Origin: JAGXQV01 sp964527565
GTDB lineage: Bacteria > Pseudomonadota > Gammaproteobacteria > Burkholderiales > Sulfuricellaceae
NCBI GenBank assembly: GCA_964527565.1
Contig: CAZGOY010000021.1
Location: 1 to 57,282 of the forward strand
DNA: 57,282 nt
Direction: 5' to 3'
Each line of letters begins with the position of its first letter. The stretch's first letter is position 1. Position numbers and translations under genes: made by a program. This document shows positions 25,921 to 33,950 of this stretch, piece by piece. The notes beneath the pieces were generated by a model. The model saw only the letters and a list, made by a program, of their open reading frames with translations. It was not told where the DNA came from and did no database searches.

Positions 25921-27621
25921 ATGACCCAAGCCCCGCCCAAACGCCCCCTAGGCGCCCTGCTGGTCGAAAAGGGACTGGTTTCCGAAGACCAGTTGCGCAT
26001 CGCCCTCAAGGAGCAGAAGCGCAGCGGCGAGCCGCTCGGCAAAGTGCTCACCCTGATGGGCTTCGTCACCGAAGCCACGGTGCGCGACGCGCTGGGGCAG
26101 AACATCGGCCAGCAGAGCGTCGATCTGGCGCAGGTAGTGGTCAACGCCGAATCGCTCAAGCTGGTGCCGCAGGACGCCGCGCGCCGCTACAACGTGCTGC
26201 CCATCGCCTTCGACCGCGCTAGCCACACCCTCACCCTGGCGATGTCGGACACCTTCAACGTGGTGGCGCTCGACCAGGTGCAGGCGCTGGTGGGGCGGCA
26301 GGTGCGCATCAAGCAGGTGCTGGCGGGCGAAACCGAGATCAAGCGCGCCATCGACAAGTTCTACGGCTTCGACTTGTCGATCGACGGCATCCTGCACGAG
26401 ATCGAAACCGGCGAAATCGATTACAGCACGCTGCAACCGGGCAACGACGAATACAGCCAGCCTTTCGTGCGCCTGGTCAACGAACTGCTGGCCGACGCGG
26501 TGCAGCGCGGTGCCTCCGACGTACATTTCGAGCCGGAACAAAGCTTTCTGCGCGTGCGTTACCGCATCGACGGCGTGCTGCGTCAGATCCGCAGCCTGCA
26601 CAAGGCCTACTGGCCGGCCATCGCGGTGCGCATCAAGGTCATCAGCGGCATGAACATCGCCGAAACGCGCGCCCCGCAGGACGGCCACATCTCGCTGACC
26701 TTCGCCGGGCACCCCATCGACTTCCGCGTCGCGTCGCAGCCCACCACCCACGGCGAAAACATCGTGCTGCGCATCCTCGACCGGCAAAAGGGTATCGTGC
26801 CGCTCGACAACCTGGGCATGCTGGAGGAGAACCTCTCGCTGCTCAAGCTGATGATCGCCCGCCCGGAAGGCATCATCCTGGTCACCGGCCCCACCGGCAG
26901 CGGCAAGACCACCACGCTGTATTCGATGCTGAGCTACATCAACACCGAAGCGATCAACATCATGACGCTGGAAGACCCGGTGGAATATCCCATCCCGATG
27001 ATCCGCCAGTCCTCGGTCAACGAGGCCGCCAAGATGGATTTCGCCAGCGGCATCCGCTCGATGATGCGGCAGGACCCGGACGTCATCCTGGTCGGCGAGA
27101 TCCGCGACCCGGACACCGCCGGCATGGCCTTCCGCGCCGCCATGACCGGGCACCAGGTTTATTCCACCCTGCACACCAACTCGGCCATCGGCGTGATCCC
27201 GCGCCTGCTCGACATCGGCGTGTCGCCGGACATCATGTCCGGCAACATCATCGGCATCGTCGCCCAGCGTCTGGCGCGCAAGCTGTGCCCGCACTGCAAG
27301 CAGGCCTACGAACCCGACCCCATCGAACTGCGCATCCTCGGCGTGGACGAAACGCACGCTGCGCCGATTTATCGCGCCAACGGCTGCGAGCGCTGCGATT
27401 TCCAGGGCTACAAGGGGCGCATCGCACTGCTGGAACTGTTGAAGATGGACCCCGACCTCGACGAACTCATCGCGCGCCGCGCCACTTTGCGCGAATTCAA
27501 AACCCAGGCGATTTCTACCGGGTTTCACCAGCTCGTCGACGACGGCATCCGCCGCGTGCTGGACGGCAGCACCAGCCTGGACGAGATTTCGCGCATGGTC
27601 GACCTGACGAGCAGAATCTGA
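25921..27621 (+). CDS. mshE: MshE-type pilus extension ATPase with tandem c-di-GMP motifs
   Basis: The 566-residue GspE/PilB-family ATPase has two consecutive copies of the c-di-GMP-binding MshEN pattern in its N-terminus: RPLGALLVEKGLVSEDQL (residues 8-25) and PLGKVLTLMGFVTEATVRD (38-56). The ATPase core has Walker A GPTGSGKTTT, an aspartate box, Walker B LVGEIRDPDT and a histidine box STLHTNSA, then a zinc tetracysteine (CPHC, CERC). The real start is ATG 25921, not the long upstream frame. It powers pilus or pseudopilus assembly; c-di-GMP control is inferred from the motif. Confidence 0.93.
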   Translation: MTQAPPKRPLGALLVEKGLVSEDQLRIALKEQKRSGEPLGKVLTLMGFVTEATVRDALGQNIGQQSVDLAQVVVNAESLKLVPQDAARRYNVLPIAFDRASHTLTLAMSDTFNVVALDQVQALVGRQVRIKQVLAGETEIKRAIDKFYGFDLSIDGILHEIETGEIDYSTLQPGNDEYSQPFVRLVNELLADAVQRGASDVHFEPEQSFLRVRYRIDGVLRQIRSLHKAYWPAIAVRIKVISGMNIAETRAPQDGHISLTFAGHPIDFRVASQPTTHGENIVLRILDRQKGIVPLDNLGMLEENLSLLKLMIARPEGIILVTGPTGSGKTTTLYSMLSYINTEAINIMTLEDPVEYPIPMIRQSSVNEAAKMDFASGIRSMMRQDPDVILVGEIRDPDTAGMAFRAAMTGHQVYSTLHTNSAIGVIPRLLDIGVSPDIMSGNIIGIVAQRLARKLCPHCKQAYEPDPIELRILGVDETHAAPIYRANGCERCDFQGYKGRIALLELLKMDPDLDELIARRATLREFKTQAISTGFHQLVDDGIRRVLDGSTSLDEISRMVDLTSRI

Positions 27622-28826
27622 TGGCGACCTTCACTTACAGAGCCGTCGACGAAGAAGGCAAGAGCGTCAGCGGGCGCATCGACGCCGCCAACGCTGCCGA
27701 CCTGGAACAACGCCTGACGCGCATCGGCCTCTATCTGGTGAGCAGCAAGAGCGCCGCCGCCGGCCCCTCGCTGTTCGCCCGGCGCACGGTGCGGCGCCAG
27801 GACCTCATCACCTTCTGCTTTCACCTGGAGCAGTTGAGCAAGGCCGGCGTGCCCCTGCTGGAAGGGCTGACCGACCTGCGCGACAGCATGGAAAACCCGA
27901 GTTTCAAGGAAATCCTCGCTGGCATCATCGAGCAGATCGAGGGCGGCTCGCGCTTTTCCGACGCCATGGCCAGCTACCCCGCCGTGTTCGGGCCGATTTT
28001 CGTCAGCCTGATCCGCGCCGGCGAGGAAACCGGGCAGATCGCCGAGGTATTCAAAAACCTCACCGAAACCCTGAAATGGCAGGACGAGCTGGCGGCGCAA
28101 ACCAAGAAGCTGTTGATGTATCCGGCCTTCGTCGGCACTATCATCAGCGGCGTGGTGTTCTTTCTGATGATCTACCTGGTGCCGCAACTGCTCGGTTTCA
28201 TCAAGAACATGGGCGGCGAACTGCCCATGCACACCAAGGTGCTGATCGCGGTTTCCGGCGTGTTCGTCAACTACTGGTACTTGCTGCTGTCCGCGCCGGT
28301 GGCGGCGCTGGTGACGCTGAAAATCCTGCTGCGCGTCAGCCCGCGCTTCCGTTTCCGCGTCGATGGCTGGAAGCTCAACGCCTGGCTGGTCGGCCCGGTG
28401 TTGCGCAAGATCATTCTGGCGCGTTTTTCCACTTTCTTCGCCATGATGTACGGCGCCGGCATCACCATCCTGGACGCCATCCGCATTTCCGAGGACATCG
28501 CCGGCAACCTGGTGATCGCCGATGGCTTGAAGCGCGTCGGCGCGCAGATCGCCGAAGGGCAGAGTTTTACCGCCAGCTTTCAGAACGTCGGCCTGTTCCC
28601 GCCGCTGGTGATCCGCATGATGCGCGTCGGCGAAACCACCGGCGCGCTCGACGACGCCATGCACAACGTCAGCTATTTCTACAACCGCGAGGTCAAGGAA
28701 TCCATCGAACGCGTGCAGGCCATGATCGAACCCCTGATGACCGTGACCATGGGCCTGATCCTCGGCTGGGTGATGCTGTCGGTGATCGGCCCGATTTACG
28801 ATCTCATCAGCAAGATCAAAACCTGA
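27621..28826 (+). CDS. mshG: MshG/GspF-type inner-membrane platform protein
   Basis: The 401-residue protein has two GspF domains, the first starting FCFHLEQLSKAGVPLLEGL and the second FSTFFAMMYGAGITILDAIR. Membrane segments include IISGVVFFLMIYLVPQLLGF, and it ends MLSVIGPIYDLISKI. It anchors the ATPase and the pilin polymer in the inner membrane. The ATG shares one base with the mshE stop (TGATG), so translation is coupled. Confidence 0.93.
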   Translation: MATFTYRAVDEEGKSVSGRIDAANAADLEQRLTRIGLYLVSSKSAAAGPSLFARRTVRRQDLITFCFHLEQLSKAGVPLLEGLTDLRDSMENPSFKEILAGIIEQIEGGSRFSDAMASYPAVFGPIFVSLIRAGEETGQIAEVFKNLTETLKWQDELAAQTKKLLMYPAFVGTIISGVVFFLMIYLVPQLLGFIKNMGGELPMHTKVLIAVSGVFVNYWYLLLSAPVAALVTLKILLRVSPRFRFRVDGWKLNAWLVGPVLRKIILARFSTFFAMMYGAGITILDAIRISEDIAGNLVIADGLKRVGAQIAEGQSFTASFQNVGLFPPLVIRMMRVGETTGALDDAMHNVSYFYNREVKESIERVQAMIEPLMTVTMGLILGWVMLSVIGPIYDLISKIKT

Positions 28827-28842
28827 GAGCCGCTTCCCCGTC

Positions 28843-30414
28843 ATGTTCGGCAAAAAACTTTTTTACCTCTCCGACTCCCTGCTCAGCGCCTGGCAGTGGC
28901 GTGGCGGCAAGCTCAAGGCGGACGGCGAATTCACCCCGGACGCCGCCGGTCTGGCGCGTTTCGACGACTATATCGGCAATGGGGCGCAACAGCCCATTCA
29001 CATCCTGGTCGACGTCATCGAGGAAGATTTTCGTATCGAAACCGTGCCCCACGTGCTCGGCAAAGACCGGCTGGCCTTGCACCAGCGCAAGCTGAACCAG
29101 CTGTTTCGCGGCAACACCTGGCGCCTGTCCACCCCGCAGGGGCGCGAAAAGGAGGGCCGCCGCGACGACCGCCTGCTGCTCACCGGGCTGACCAACGAAG
29201 AGCTGCTCAAACCCTGGGTGGAGCGCATCAGCCGTCGCAAACTGCCGCTGGCCGGCATTTACTCGCTGCCGTTGCTGAGCGAGGTGCTGGTGAAAAAGCT
29301 GGGACTGAGCGCGCCGCACCAGTTGCTGATTACGCGCCAGAGCACCGGCCTGCGGCAAAGCTATTTCCAGGAAGGGCACATCAAGTTCAGCCGCCTGACC
29401 CTGCTCACCGTCGAAGACATGCCTGCCATGCAGATCGCCGTCACCCGCGAAGCGCAGCGCACGCAGCAGTACCTCAACAGCCTGCGCCTGTTGCCGCGCG
29501 ACCAGCCGCTGGAGATAGCGATGATCTGCGGCGCGGATTACCACGGCCATTTCCAGCCGGAACACATCAGCACGCCGATGATGCGTTACCGCGTATTCAG
29601 CCTGGCGGAAGCCGCCCTCCAACTCGGCCTGAAATCATCTGCGGAGATCAGCGGCAGCGAGCTGCTGTTCCTGCACCTGCTGGGACGTTTTCCCCCGCAC
29701 CAGCACTACGCGCCGCCGGAACAGCGCTGGCATTACCAGTTACGTCAGGTGCGCCAGGGCATCCTCGGTGCCACGGCAGCCACCCTCGCCGCCACGGCCT
29801 GGGTGGCGGGCAGCAACCTCGATCAGGCCCTGGCGGACTTCCGGCAAAGCGAACAGATAACCCACGAAACCCGCGCCATTCAGGGGCAGCAACACACCCT
29901 CAGGCAATCCTTTCCGCCCACCCCGGCCACACCCGAAGACATGAAAAGCGCGGTGGAACTGGCGCAGTTCGTCAAGCACCGCGATGTCGCTCCCCAACCC
30001 TTGCTGGCATGGGTCAGCCAGGCGCTGGAACGCGTTCCGGCGGTGCGTCTCAACCGTCTCGCTTGGCGCGCGGACGGCGCGCCCTTTGCAGTCGATGCGC
30101 CGGTGCAGCCTGCCGCCCCCGCCACGCTGCCAGGCACGGAAGGGGCCGCGCCCGAAATCGTTTTCGGCACGGACATACCGCAACAAGGTCTGCTGATCGA
30201 GGGCGAGATCAGCCCCTACACCGATTACCGCAGCGCGCTCGACAGCGTTAACCGCTTTGTCGAAGCCCTGAAGTCGCACCCCACCTTGCAAGTCACCCTG
30301 CTCGCCAAGCCGGTCGAATTGGGAACAGCCAGCGCGCAAAAAGGCCGCGCCGGCGAAATGGAATCCGACAAGGCACTCTTCTCGGTAACGCTGTCATTGC
30401 CGCCACCGCCATGA
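28843..30414 (+). CDS. MshI/PilM-like protein with C-terminal membrane and assembly domain
   Basis: The 523-residue protein occupies the MshI position. The N-terminal 290 residues look like a divergent actin-like (PilM/GspL-type) domain without clear family motifs. One hydrophobic segment follows near residue 308 (ILGATAATLAATAWVAGS), then a coiled-coil-like stretch and a periplasmic alpha/beta domain resembling PilN/GspL-C (SALDSVNRFVEALKSHPTLQ). This suggests a one-chain PilM-PilN-like platform component. I recognise no exact family, so the assignment is by position and topology. It overlaps the next gene by 4 bp. Confidence 0.6.
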   Translation: MFGKKLFYLSDSLLSAWQWRGGKLKADGEFTPDAAGLARFDDYIGNGAQQPIHILVDVIEEDFRIETVPHVLGKDRLALHQRKLNQLFRGNTWRLSTPQGREKEGRRDDRLLLTGLTNEELLKPWVERISRRKLPLAGIYSLPLLSEVLVKKLGLSAPHQLLITRQSTGLRQSYFQEGHIKFSRLTLLTVEDMPAMQIAVTREAQRTQQYLNSLRLLPRDQPLEIAMICGADYHGHFQPEHISTPMMRYRVFSLAEAALQLGLKSSAEISGSELLFLHLLGRFPPHQHYAPPEQRWHYQLRQVRQGILGATAATLAATAWVAGSNLDQALADFRQSEQITHETRAIQGQQHTLRQSFPPTPATPEDMKSAVELAQFVKHRDVAPQPLLAWVSQALERVPAVRLNRLAWRADGAPFAVDAPVQPAAPATLPGTEGAAPEIVFGTDIPQQGLLIEGEISPYTDYRSALDSVNRFVEALKSHPTLQVTLLAKPVELGTASAQKGRAGEMESDKALFSVTLSLPPPP

Positions 30415-31028
30415 AATTTCCCAAGGAAGACTTTCCCCTGATCCGCACTGCCGTGATTCTGCTGGCGAGCACCGTCGTGCTGGGGGGCCTCGCCATCGCC
30501 GGCAGCATTTACCTGAGGGATGAGATGCGCAAAAGCCTTAGCGCGGACCGCAACCAGCTCGCGGACGCGCATACCCGGCTGGCCCAGTTAAACCAGGAAA
30601 AAGAAGAAATCCACCTCTACCATGCCAAATACGAAGCGTTGATCGGGCAAGGCATTACGGACAAGGAAAATCGCCTGGCGTGGATAGAAAACCTGGCCGC
30701 CGCCAAGGCCAGACACCAGTTATTCGAACTCGGCTACCAGATCGAAGCGCGCCAGCCCGTGCAGCCCGATCCCGCATTGCTCCAGGGCAGCCTTGCCCTG
30801 TACGGCAGCACCATGAAACTGGGCTTTTCCCTGCTGCACGAGGGCGACCTGTTCAACGCGCTCGACGACATCCGCCGGAGCAACCGGGGACTCAGCCTGC
30901 TGCGCGAATGCACCCTCGCCCGCGCCGACCCGGCCGACACGCCCCCCGTCAGGCCGCGTTTGAAGGCCGAATGCACCCTGCTGTGGTTATCGCTGAGTCC
31001 CAGGGAGGGGGGCGAAGGAAACCCCTGA
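30411..31028 (+). CDS. MshJ/PilO-like inner-membrane protein
   Basis: The 205-residue protein has an N-terminal membrane helix (TAVILLASTVVLGGLAIAGS), a coiled coil (about residues 38-70, many E/K/Q), then a small alpha/beta domain with LYGSTMKLGFSLLHEGDLF like PilO/GspM folds. It is coupled to the upstream MshI-like gene and ends the operon. Function as an alignment-complex subunit is inferred from topology and position; sequence motifs are weak. Confidence 0.6.
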   Translation: MKFPKEDFPLIRTAVILLASTVVLGGLAIAGSIYLRDEMRKSLSADRNQLADAHTRLAQLNQEKEEIHLYHAKYEALIGQGITDKENRLAWIENLAAAKARHQLFELGYQIEARQPVQPDPALLQGSLALYGSTMKLGFSLLHEGDLFNALDDIRRSNRGLSLLRECTLARADPADTPPVRPRLKAECTLLWLSLSPREGGEGNP

Positions 31029-31169
31029 CGCGGCGGGCGCTCAGGCAATCACCAGCACCGGCTGAATGTCGGTTTCGACGGAGGGCAGAGGCGTGGCGGG
31101 TGTTGTTGCCAGCAGTGTAACCATTGCATTGGAGAGCAAGGCTCAACGGCTGGCGGATTGGATGAGCGG

Positions 31170-31186
31170 GTTAAGCCGGGCTTAAG
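31170..31186 (+). promoter_or_regulatory. QseB/PmrA-type direct repeat box
   Basis: GTTAAG-CCGGG-CTTAAG is a tandem half-site with an 11-bp period, matching the YTTAAK-N5-YTTAAK pattern bound by PmrA/QseB-type response regulators. It also reads as a palindrome around 31178. It lies 58 bp upstream of the RTX-like gene, which is followed by a regulator of just that family. Binding is inference. Confidence 0.5.
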
Positions 31187-31243
31187 CTTGCGGGATTATC
31201 GTGATCGTGTCTCAACTCAATAACTCAATACGGGAGCACGATC

Positions 31244-31870
31244 ATGTCGAACGACGCACTTCGTTTCACGGTGGAAAACGGGATCATTACAGCGATTTAT
31301 GAATTTGATGACGGTCGCTGGGAAATCGAGCGGCCGGATCACGACGAAACCTGGGCCTGGCAAAACGGTCAGGCAAGCAAGAGCGAATTTGACCATGGGG
31401 TGTGGAAAACCACCACTTATGCGGATGCCGATGGCGATGGCGTTTTCTTCAGGAGCGGCGTGACTTACGGCACGCCTCCCACCGTCACGCAGGGATACCC
31501 CTCTGGGGAGCATGACGACGATATTTACGGAATGGATGAGAATTTCCGGGAGAACCACGGGCATTCCGACGGCGACGACGAGATTACCTTGCACGGTGGC
31601 GCCGTTACGCAAGGCGGGCTGGGTGCCGACCGTTTCGTGTTGCGGGAGGCGGGGCATCACGAAATCGGCGATTTCGAAGCGCGTCATGACCGCATTGTTT
31701 TCGATACCGGCCTGGGCCTGCAATCATTCGAGCAACTGTTGCGCTTCGTTACCGGCGCCGAATACGATGGTCAGGATTTCACCGTATGCTTTGGCGAACA
31801 GGTGTCGCTGAGGCTGGTGGGCGTCAATCCGGCCAATCTGGCCGCGAGCGATTTCGAAGTGTTGAGTTGA
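31244..31870 (+). CDS. small acidic RTX-like protein of unknown function
   Basis: The 208-residue acidic protein has no signal peptide. Its N-terminal half is rich in W, D and G, with a DADGDGVFF calcium-loop-like segment. The C-terminal half has GGLGADRFVLREAGHHEIGD followed by DRIVFDTG, like the closing domain of hemolysin-type/serralysin proteins that are exported by type I systems, and ends hydrophobically (SDFEVLS). No type I exporter is nearby. It has a good GGGAGC ribosome-binding site and lies 16 bp before the response-regulator gene, so it may be co-transcribed with it. Confidence 0.6.
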   Translation: MSNDALRFTVENGIITAIYEFDDGRWEIERPDHDETWAWQNGQASKSEFDHGVWKTTTYADADGDGVFFRSGVTYGTPPTVTQGYPSGEHDDDIYGMDENFRENHGHSDGDDEITLHGGAVTQGGLGADRFVLREAGHHEIGDFEARHDRIVFDTGLGLQSFEQLLRFVTGAEYDGQDFTVCFGEQVSLRLVGVNPANLAASDFEVLS

Positions 31871-31886
31871 AAGAGGTGCCACGCTA

Positions 31887-32558
31887 ATGCGCCTGCTGCT
31901 GGTTGAGGACGACGCCCTGCTGGGGGATGGGATTTGCGAGGGGCTGCGCCAGACCGGTTTCGCGGTGGACTGGCTGCGCGACGGACGCGCGGCGCAACTG
32001 GCGCTGGAAGACCAAAGCCATGCCCTGATGGTCCTCGACCTCGGCCTGCCGCGCCTGTCCGGCATGGATTTGCTGGCCTGGCTGCGCGGCAGGGGCAGCA
32101 CGCTGCCGGTGCTGATTCTCACCGCGCGCGATACAGTGCAGGACCGGGTGCAGGGGTTGGACAGCGGCGCCGACGATTACCTGGTCAAACCTTTCGACCT
32201 GGAAGAGCTGGCCGCGCGCATCCGCGCCCTGCTGCGGCGGCAAGCCGGACGCGCCGCACCGCTGATCCGCCACGGCGCCCTGACGCTGGACCCGGCGGCG
32301 CACGCGGTGACGCAGGACGGCAAGCCTGTCGAACTGTCGCCGCGCGAATTCACCATCCTTGAAATCTTGCTGGAGAACGCCGGGCGCGTGCAATCGCGCG
32401 AACGGCTCGAACAAAGCCTCTACGGCTGGGAGGGCGAGGTGGAAAGTAACGCGCTGGAAGTCCACATCCATCATTTGCGGCGCAAACTCGGCAGCAACCT
32501 GATCCGCACCCTGCGCGGCGTCGGCTACGTTATCGAAAAAACCGTGGCAGCGGCGTGA
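31887..32558 (+). CDS. OmpR/QseB-family response regulator
   Basis: The 223-residue protein has a receiver domain with acidic pair EDD (residues 7-9), phospho-acceptor Asp51 (VLDLGLP) and Lys in LVKPFD, then a winged-helix DNA-binding domain ending ALEVHIHHLRRKLG. The ESNALEVHIHHLRRKLG form is typical of the QseB/PmrA/TctD branch. It overlaps the kinase gene by 4 bp. A matching half-site pair is at 31170-31186. Confidence 0.92.
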   Translation: MRLLLVEDDALLGDGICEGLRQTGFAVDWLRDGRAAQLALEDQSHALMVLDLGLPRLSGMDLLAWLRGRGSTLPVLILTARDTVQDRVQGLDSGADDYLVKPFDLEELAARIRALLRRQAGRAAPLIRHGALTLDPAAHAVTQDGKPVELSPREFTILEILLENAGRVQSRERLEQSLYGWEGEVESNALEVHIHHLRRKLGSNLIRTLRGVGYVIEKTVAAA

Positions 32559-33904
32559 AAACCTTTCCCTTCTTCCTGTTCCCCGCGTCCCTGCGCGCGC
32601 GTCTGCTGTTGCTGCTGTTGAGCGCCACCCTGCTGTTGTGGAGCGTGGCGGGGGTTTTGAGCTTCTTCGAAGCACACCATGAAATCGAGGAGCTGTTCGA
32701 TGCCCAGTTGGCCAGCTCGGCGCGCATCCTGCTGGCGCAGGCCGGACACGCACCGGGTGAAATCAAGGTCGGTTCAGCCACGGAATTTCACAAGTACGAG
32801 CGCAAGATCGCTTTCCGGATATGGGATGAACACGGGCGGCAATTGTTGCGCTCGGCAAATGCGCCGCCTCAAGCCACGGCCGGTGAGCGGAGGGGATTTC
32901 ACGATGTGTGGGCCGGAAGCCACAAATGGCGGGTATTTTCCCATTGGGATGAGGAGCGCCGGCTATGGGTGCAGGTAGCCGAAAATTATGAGGTGCGCAA
33001 TGAGTTGACCGAGGCCATCGCCGCGCAACTGTTCTACCCGCTGGTTTTCGCCCTGCCGCTGCTGGCATTCCTGGTGTGGCTGGGGGTGGGCAAGGGGCTG
33101 GCGCCCCTGCAACGGGTCGCCGCGGAAGTTTCGCGCCGGGCGCCGCAGCATCTTTCCCAACTGAAGGCCGATGGCGTGCCGAGTGAAATCAGGCCGCTGG
33201 TCGCGGCACTCAACGCCTTGCTGGTGCGTTTGGGACTGGCACTGGAAAACGAGCGGCGTTTTACCGCCGATGCCGCCCACGAGTTGCGCACCCCGCTGGC
33301 CGGGGTGAAAACCCAGGCGCAAGTGGCGCTGCGCGCCACCGACGACGGACAGCGCCGGCATGCCCTGCGCCAAGTGGTGGCGGGCACCGACCATGCCACC
33401 CGGCTGGTGGAGCAATTGCTCACCCTGGCGCGGCTCGACCCCGGCGCCAAGTCTGCGCAATTCCGGCCGCTGGCGCTGCGTGCGCTGCTGGTGGAATGTG
33501 TGATGGCACAGGCGCCGCAGGCGCTGGAAAAATCCATCGAACTCTCGGTGGCGGACGGCGATGGGAAAATCAGCGGTGACCCCACCATGCTGGCTGTGCT
33601 GATGCGCAATCTGGTGGATAATGCCATCCGTTACACGCCGCCGGGCGGCTGGGTGAAAACCGGGGTGAACGCCACCCCGGACGGCATCGTTCTGGAAGTC
33701 CGCGACAGCGGGCCGGGCGTTGCGGAGGAAGAGCGCGAACAGGTACTGCGGCGCTTTTACCGGGTGCTGGGCAGCGGCGCGGAAGGCAGCGGCCTGGGCT
33801 TGTCGATTGCGCAGCGCGTGGCCGAATTGCATGGCGGCACGCTGGAACTGGGAGAGAGCGAGGCCGGCGGGCTGGCGGTGCGCGTGCGTTTCGCCGGCGG
33901 ATGA
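32555..33904 (+). CDS. QseC/PmrB-like sensor histidine kinase
   Basis: The 449-residue kinase has two membrane helices (about 12-32 and 155-175) bounding a periplasmic sensor of roughly 120 residues, then a HAMP-like linker. The H-box is AAHELRTPLAG, the N-box RNLVDNAIRYTP, and the G-boxes DSGPGV and GSGLGLSIAQ. It phosphorylates the preceding response regulator. The signal it senses cannot be read from the sequence; a divalent-metal or polymyxin-like cue is only an analogy. Confidence 0.92.
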   Translation: MKTFPFFLFPASLRARLLLLLLSATLLLWSVAGVLSFFEAHHEIEELFDAQLASSARILLAQAGHAPGEIKVGSATEFHKYERKIAFRIWDEHGRQLLRSANAPPQATAGERRGFHDVWAGSHKWRVFSHWDEERRLWVQVAENYEVRNELTEAIAAQLFYPLVFALPLLAFLVWLGVGKGLAPLQRVAAEVSRRAPQHLSQLKADGVPSEIRPLVAALNALLVRLGLALENERRFTADAAHELRTPLAGVKTQAQVALRATDDGQRRHALRQVVAGTDHATRLVEQLLTLARLDPGAKSAQFRPLALRALLVECVMAQAPQALEKSIELSVADGDGKISGDPTMLAVLMRNLVDNAIRYTPPGGWVKTGVNATPDGIVLEVRDSGPGVAEEEREQVLRRFYRVLGSGAEGSGLGLSIAQRVAELHGGTLELGESEAGGLAVRVRFAGG

Positions 33905-33950
33905 CGCGTATCCCGGACGGAGTGGGCAGCGCATTTTTAGGAGACGCCTC

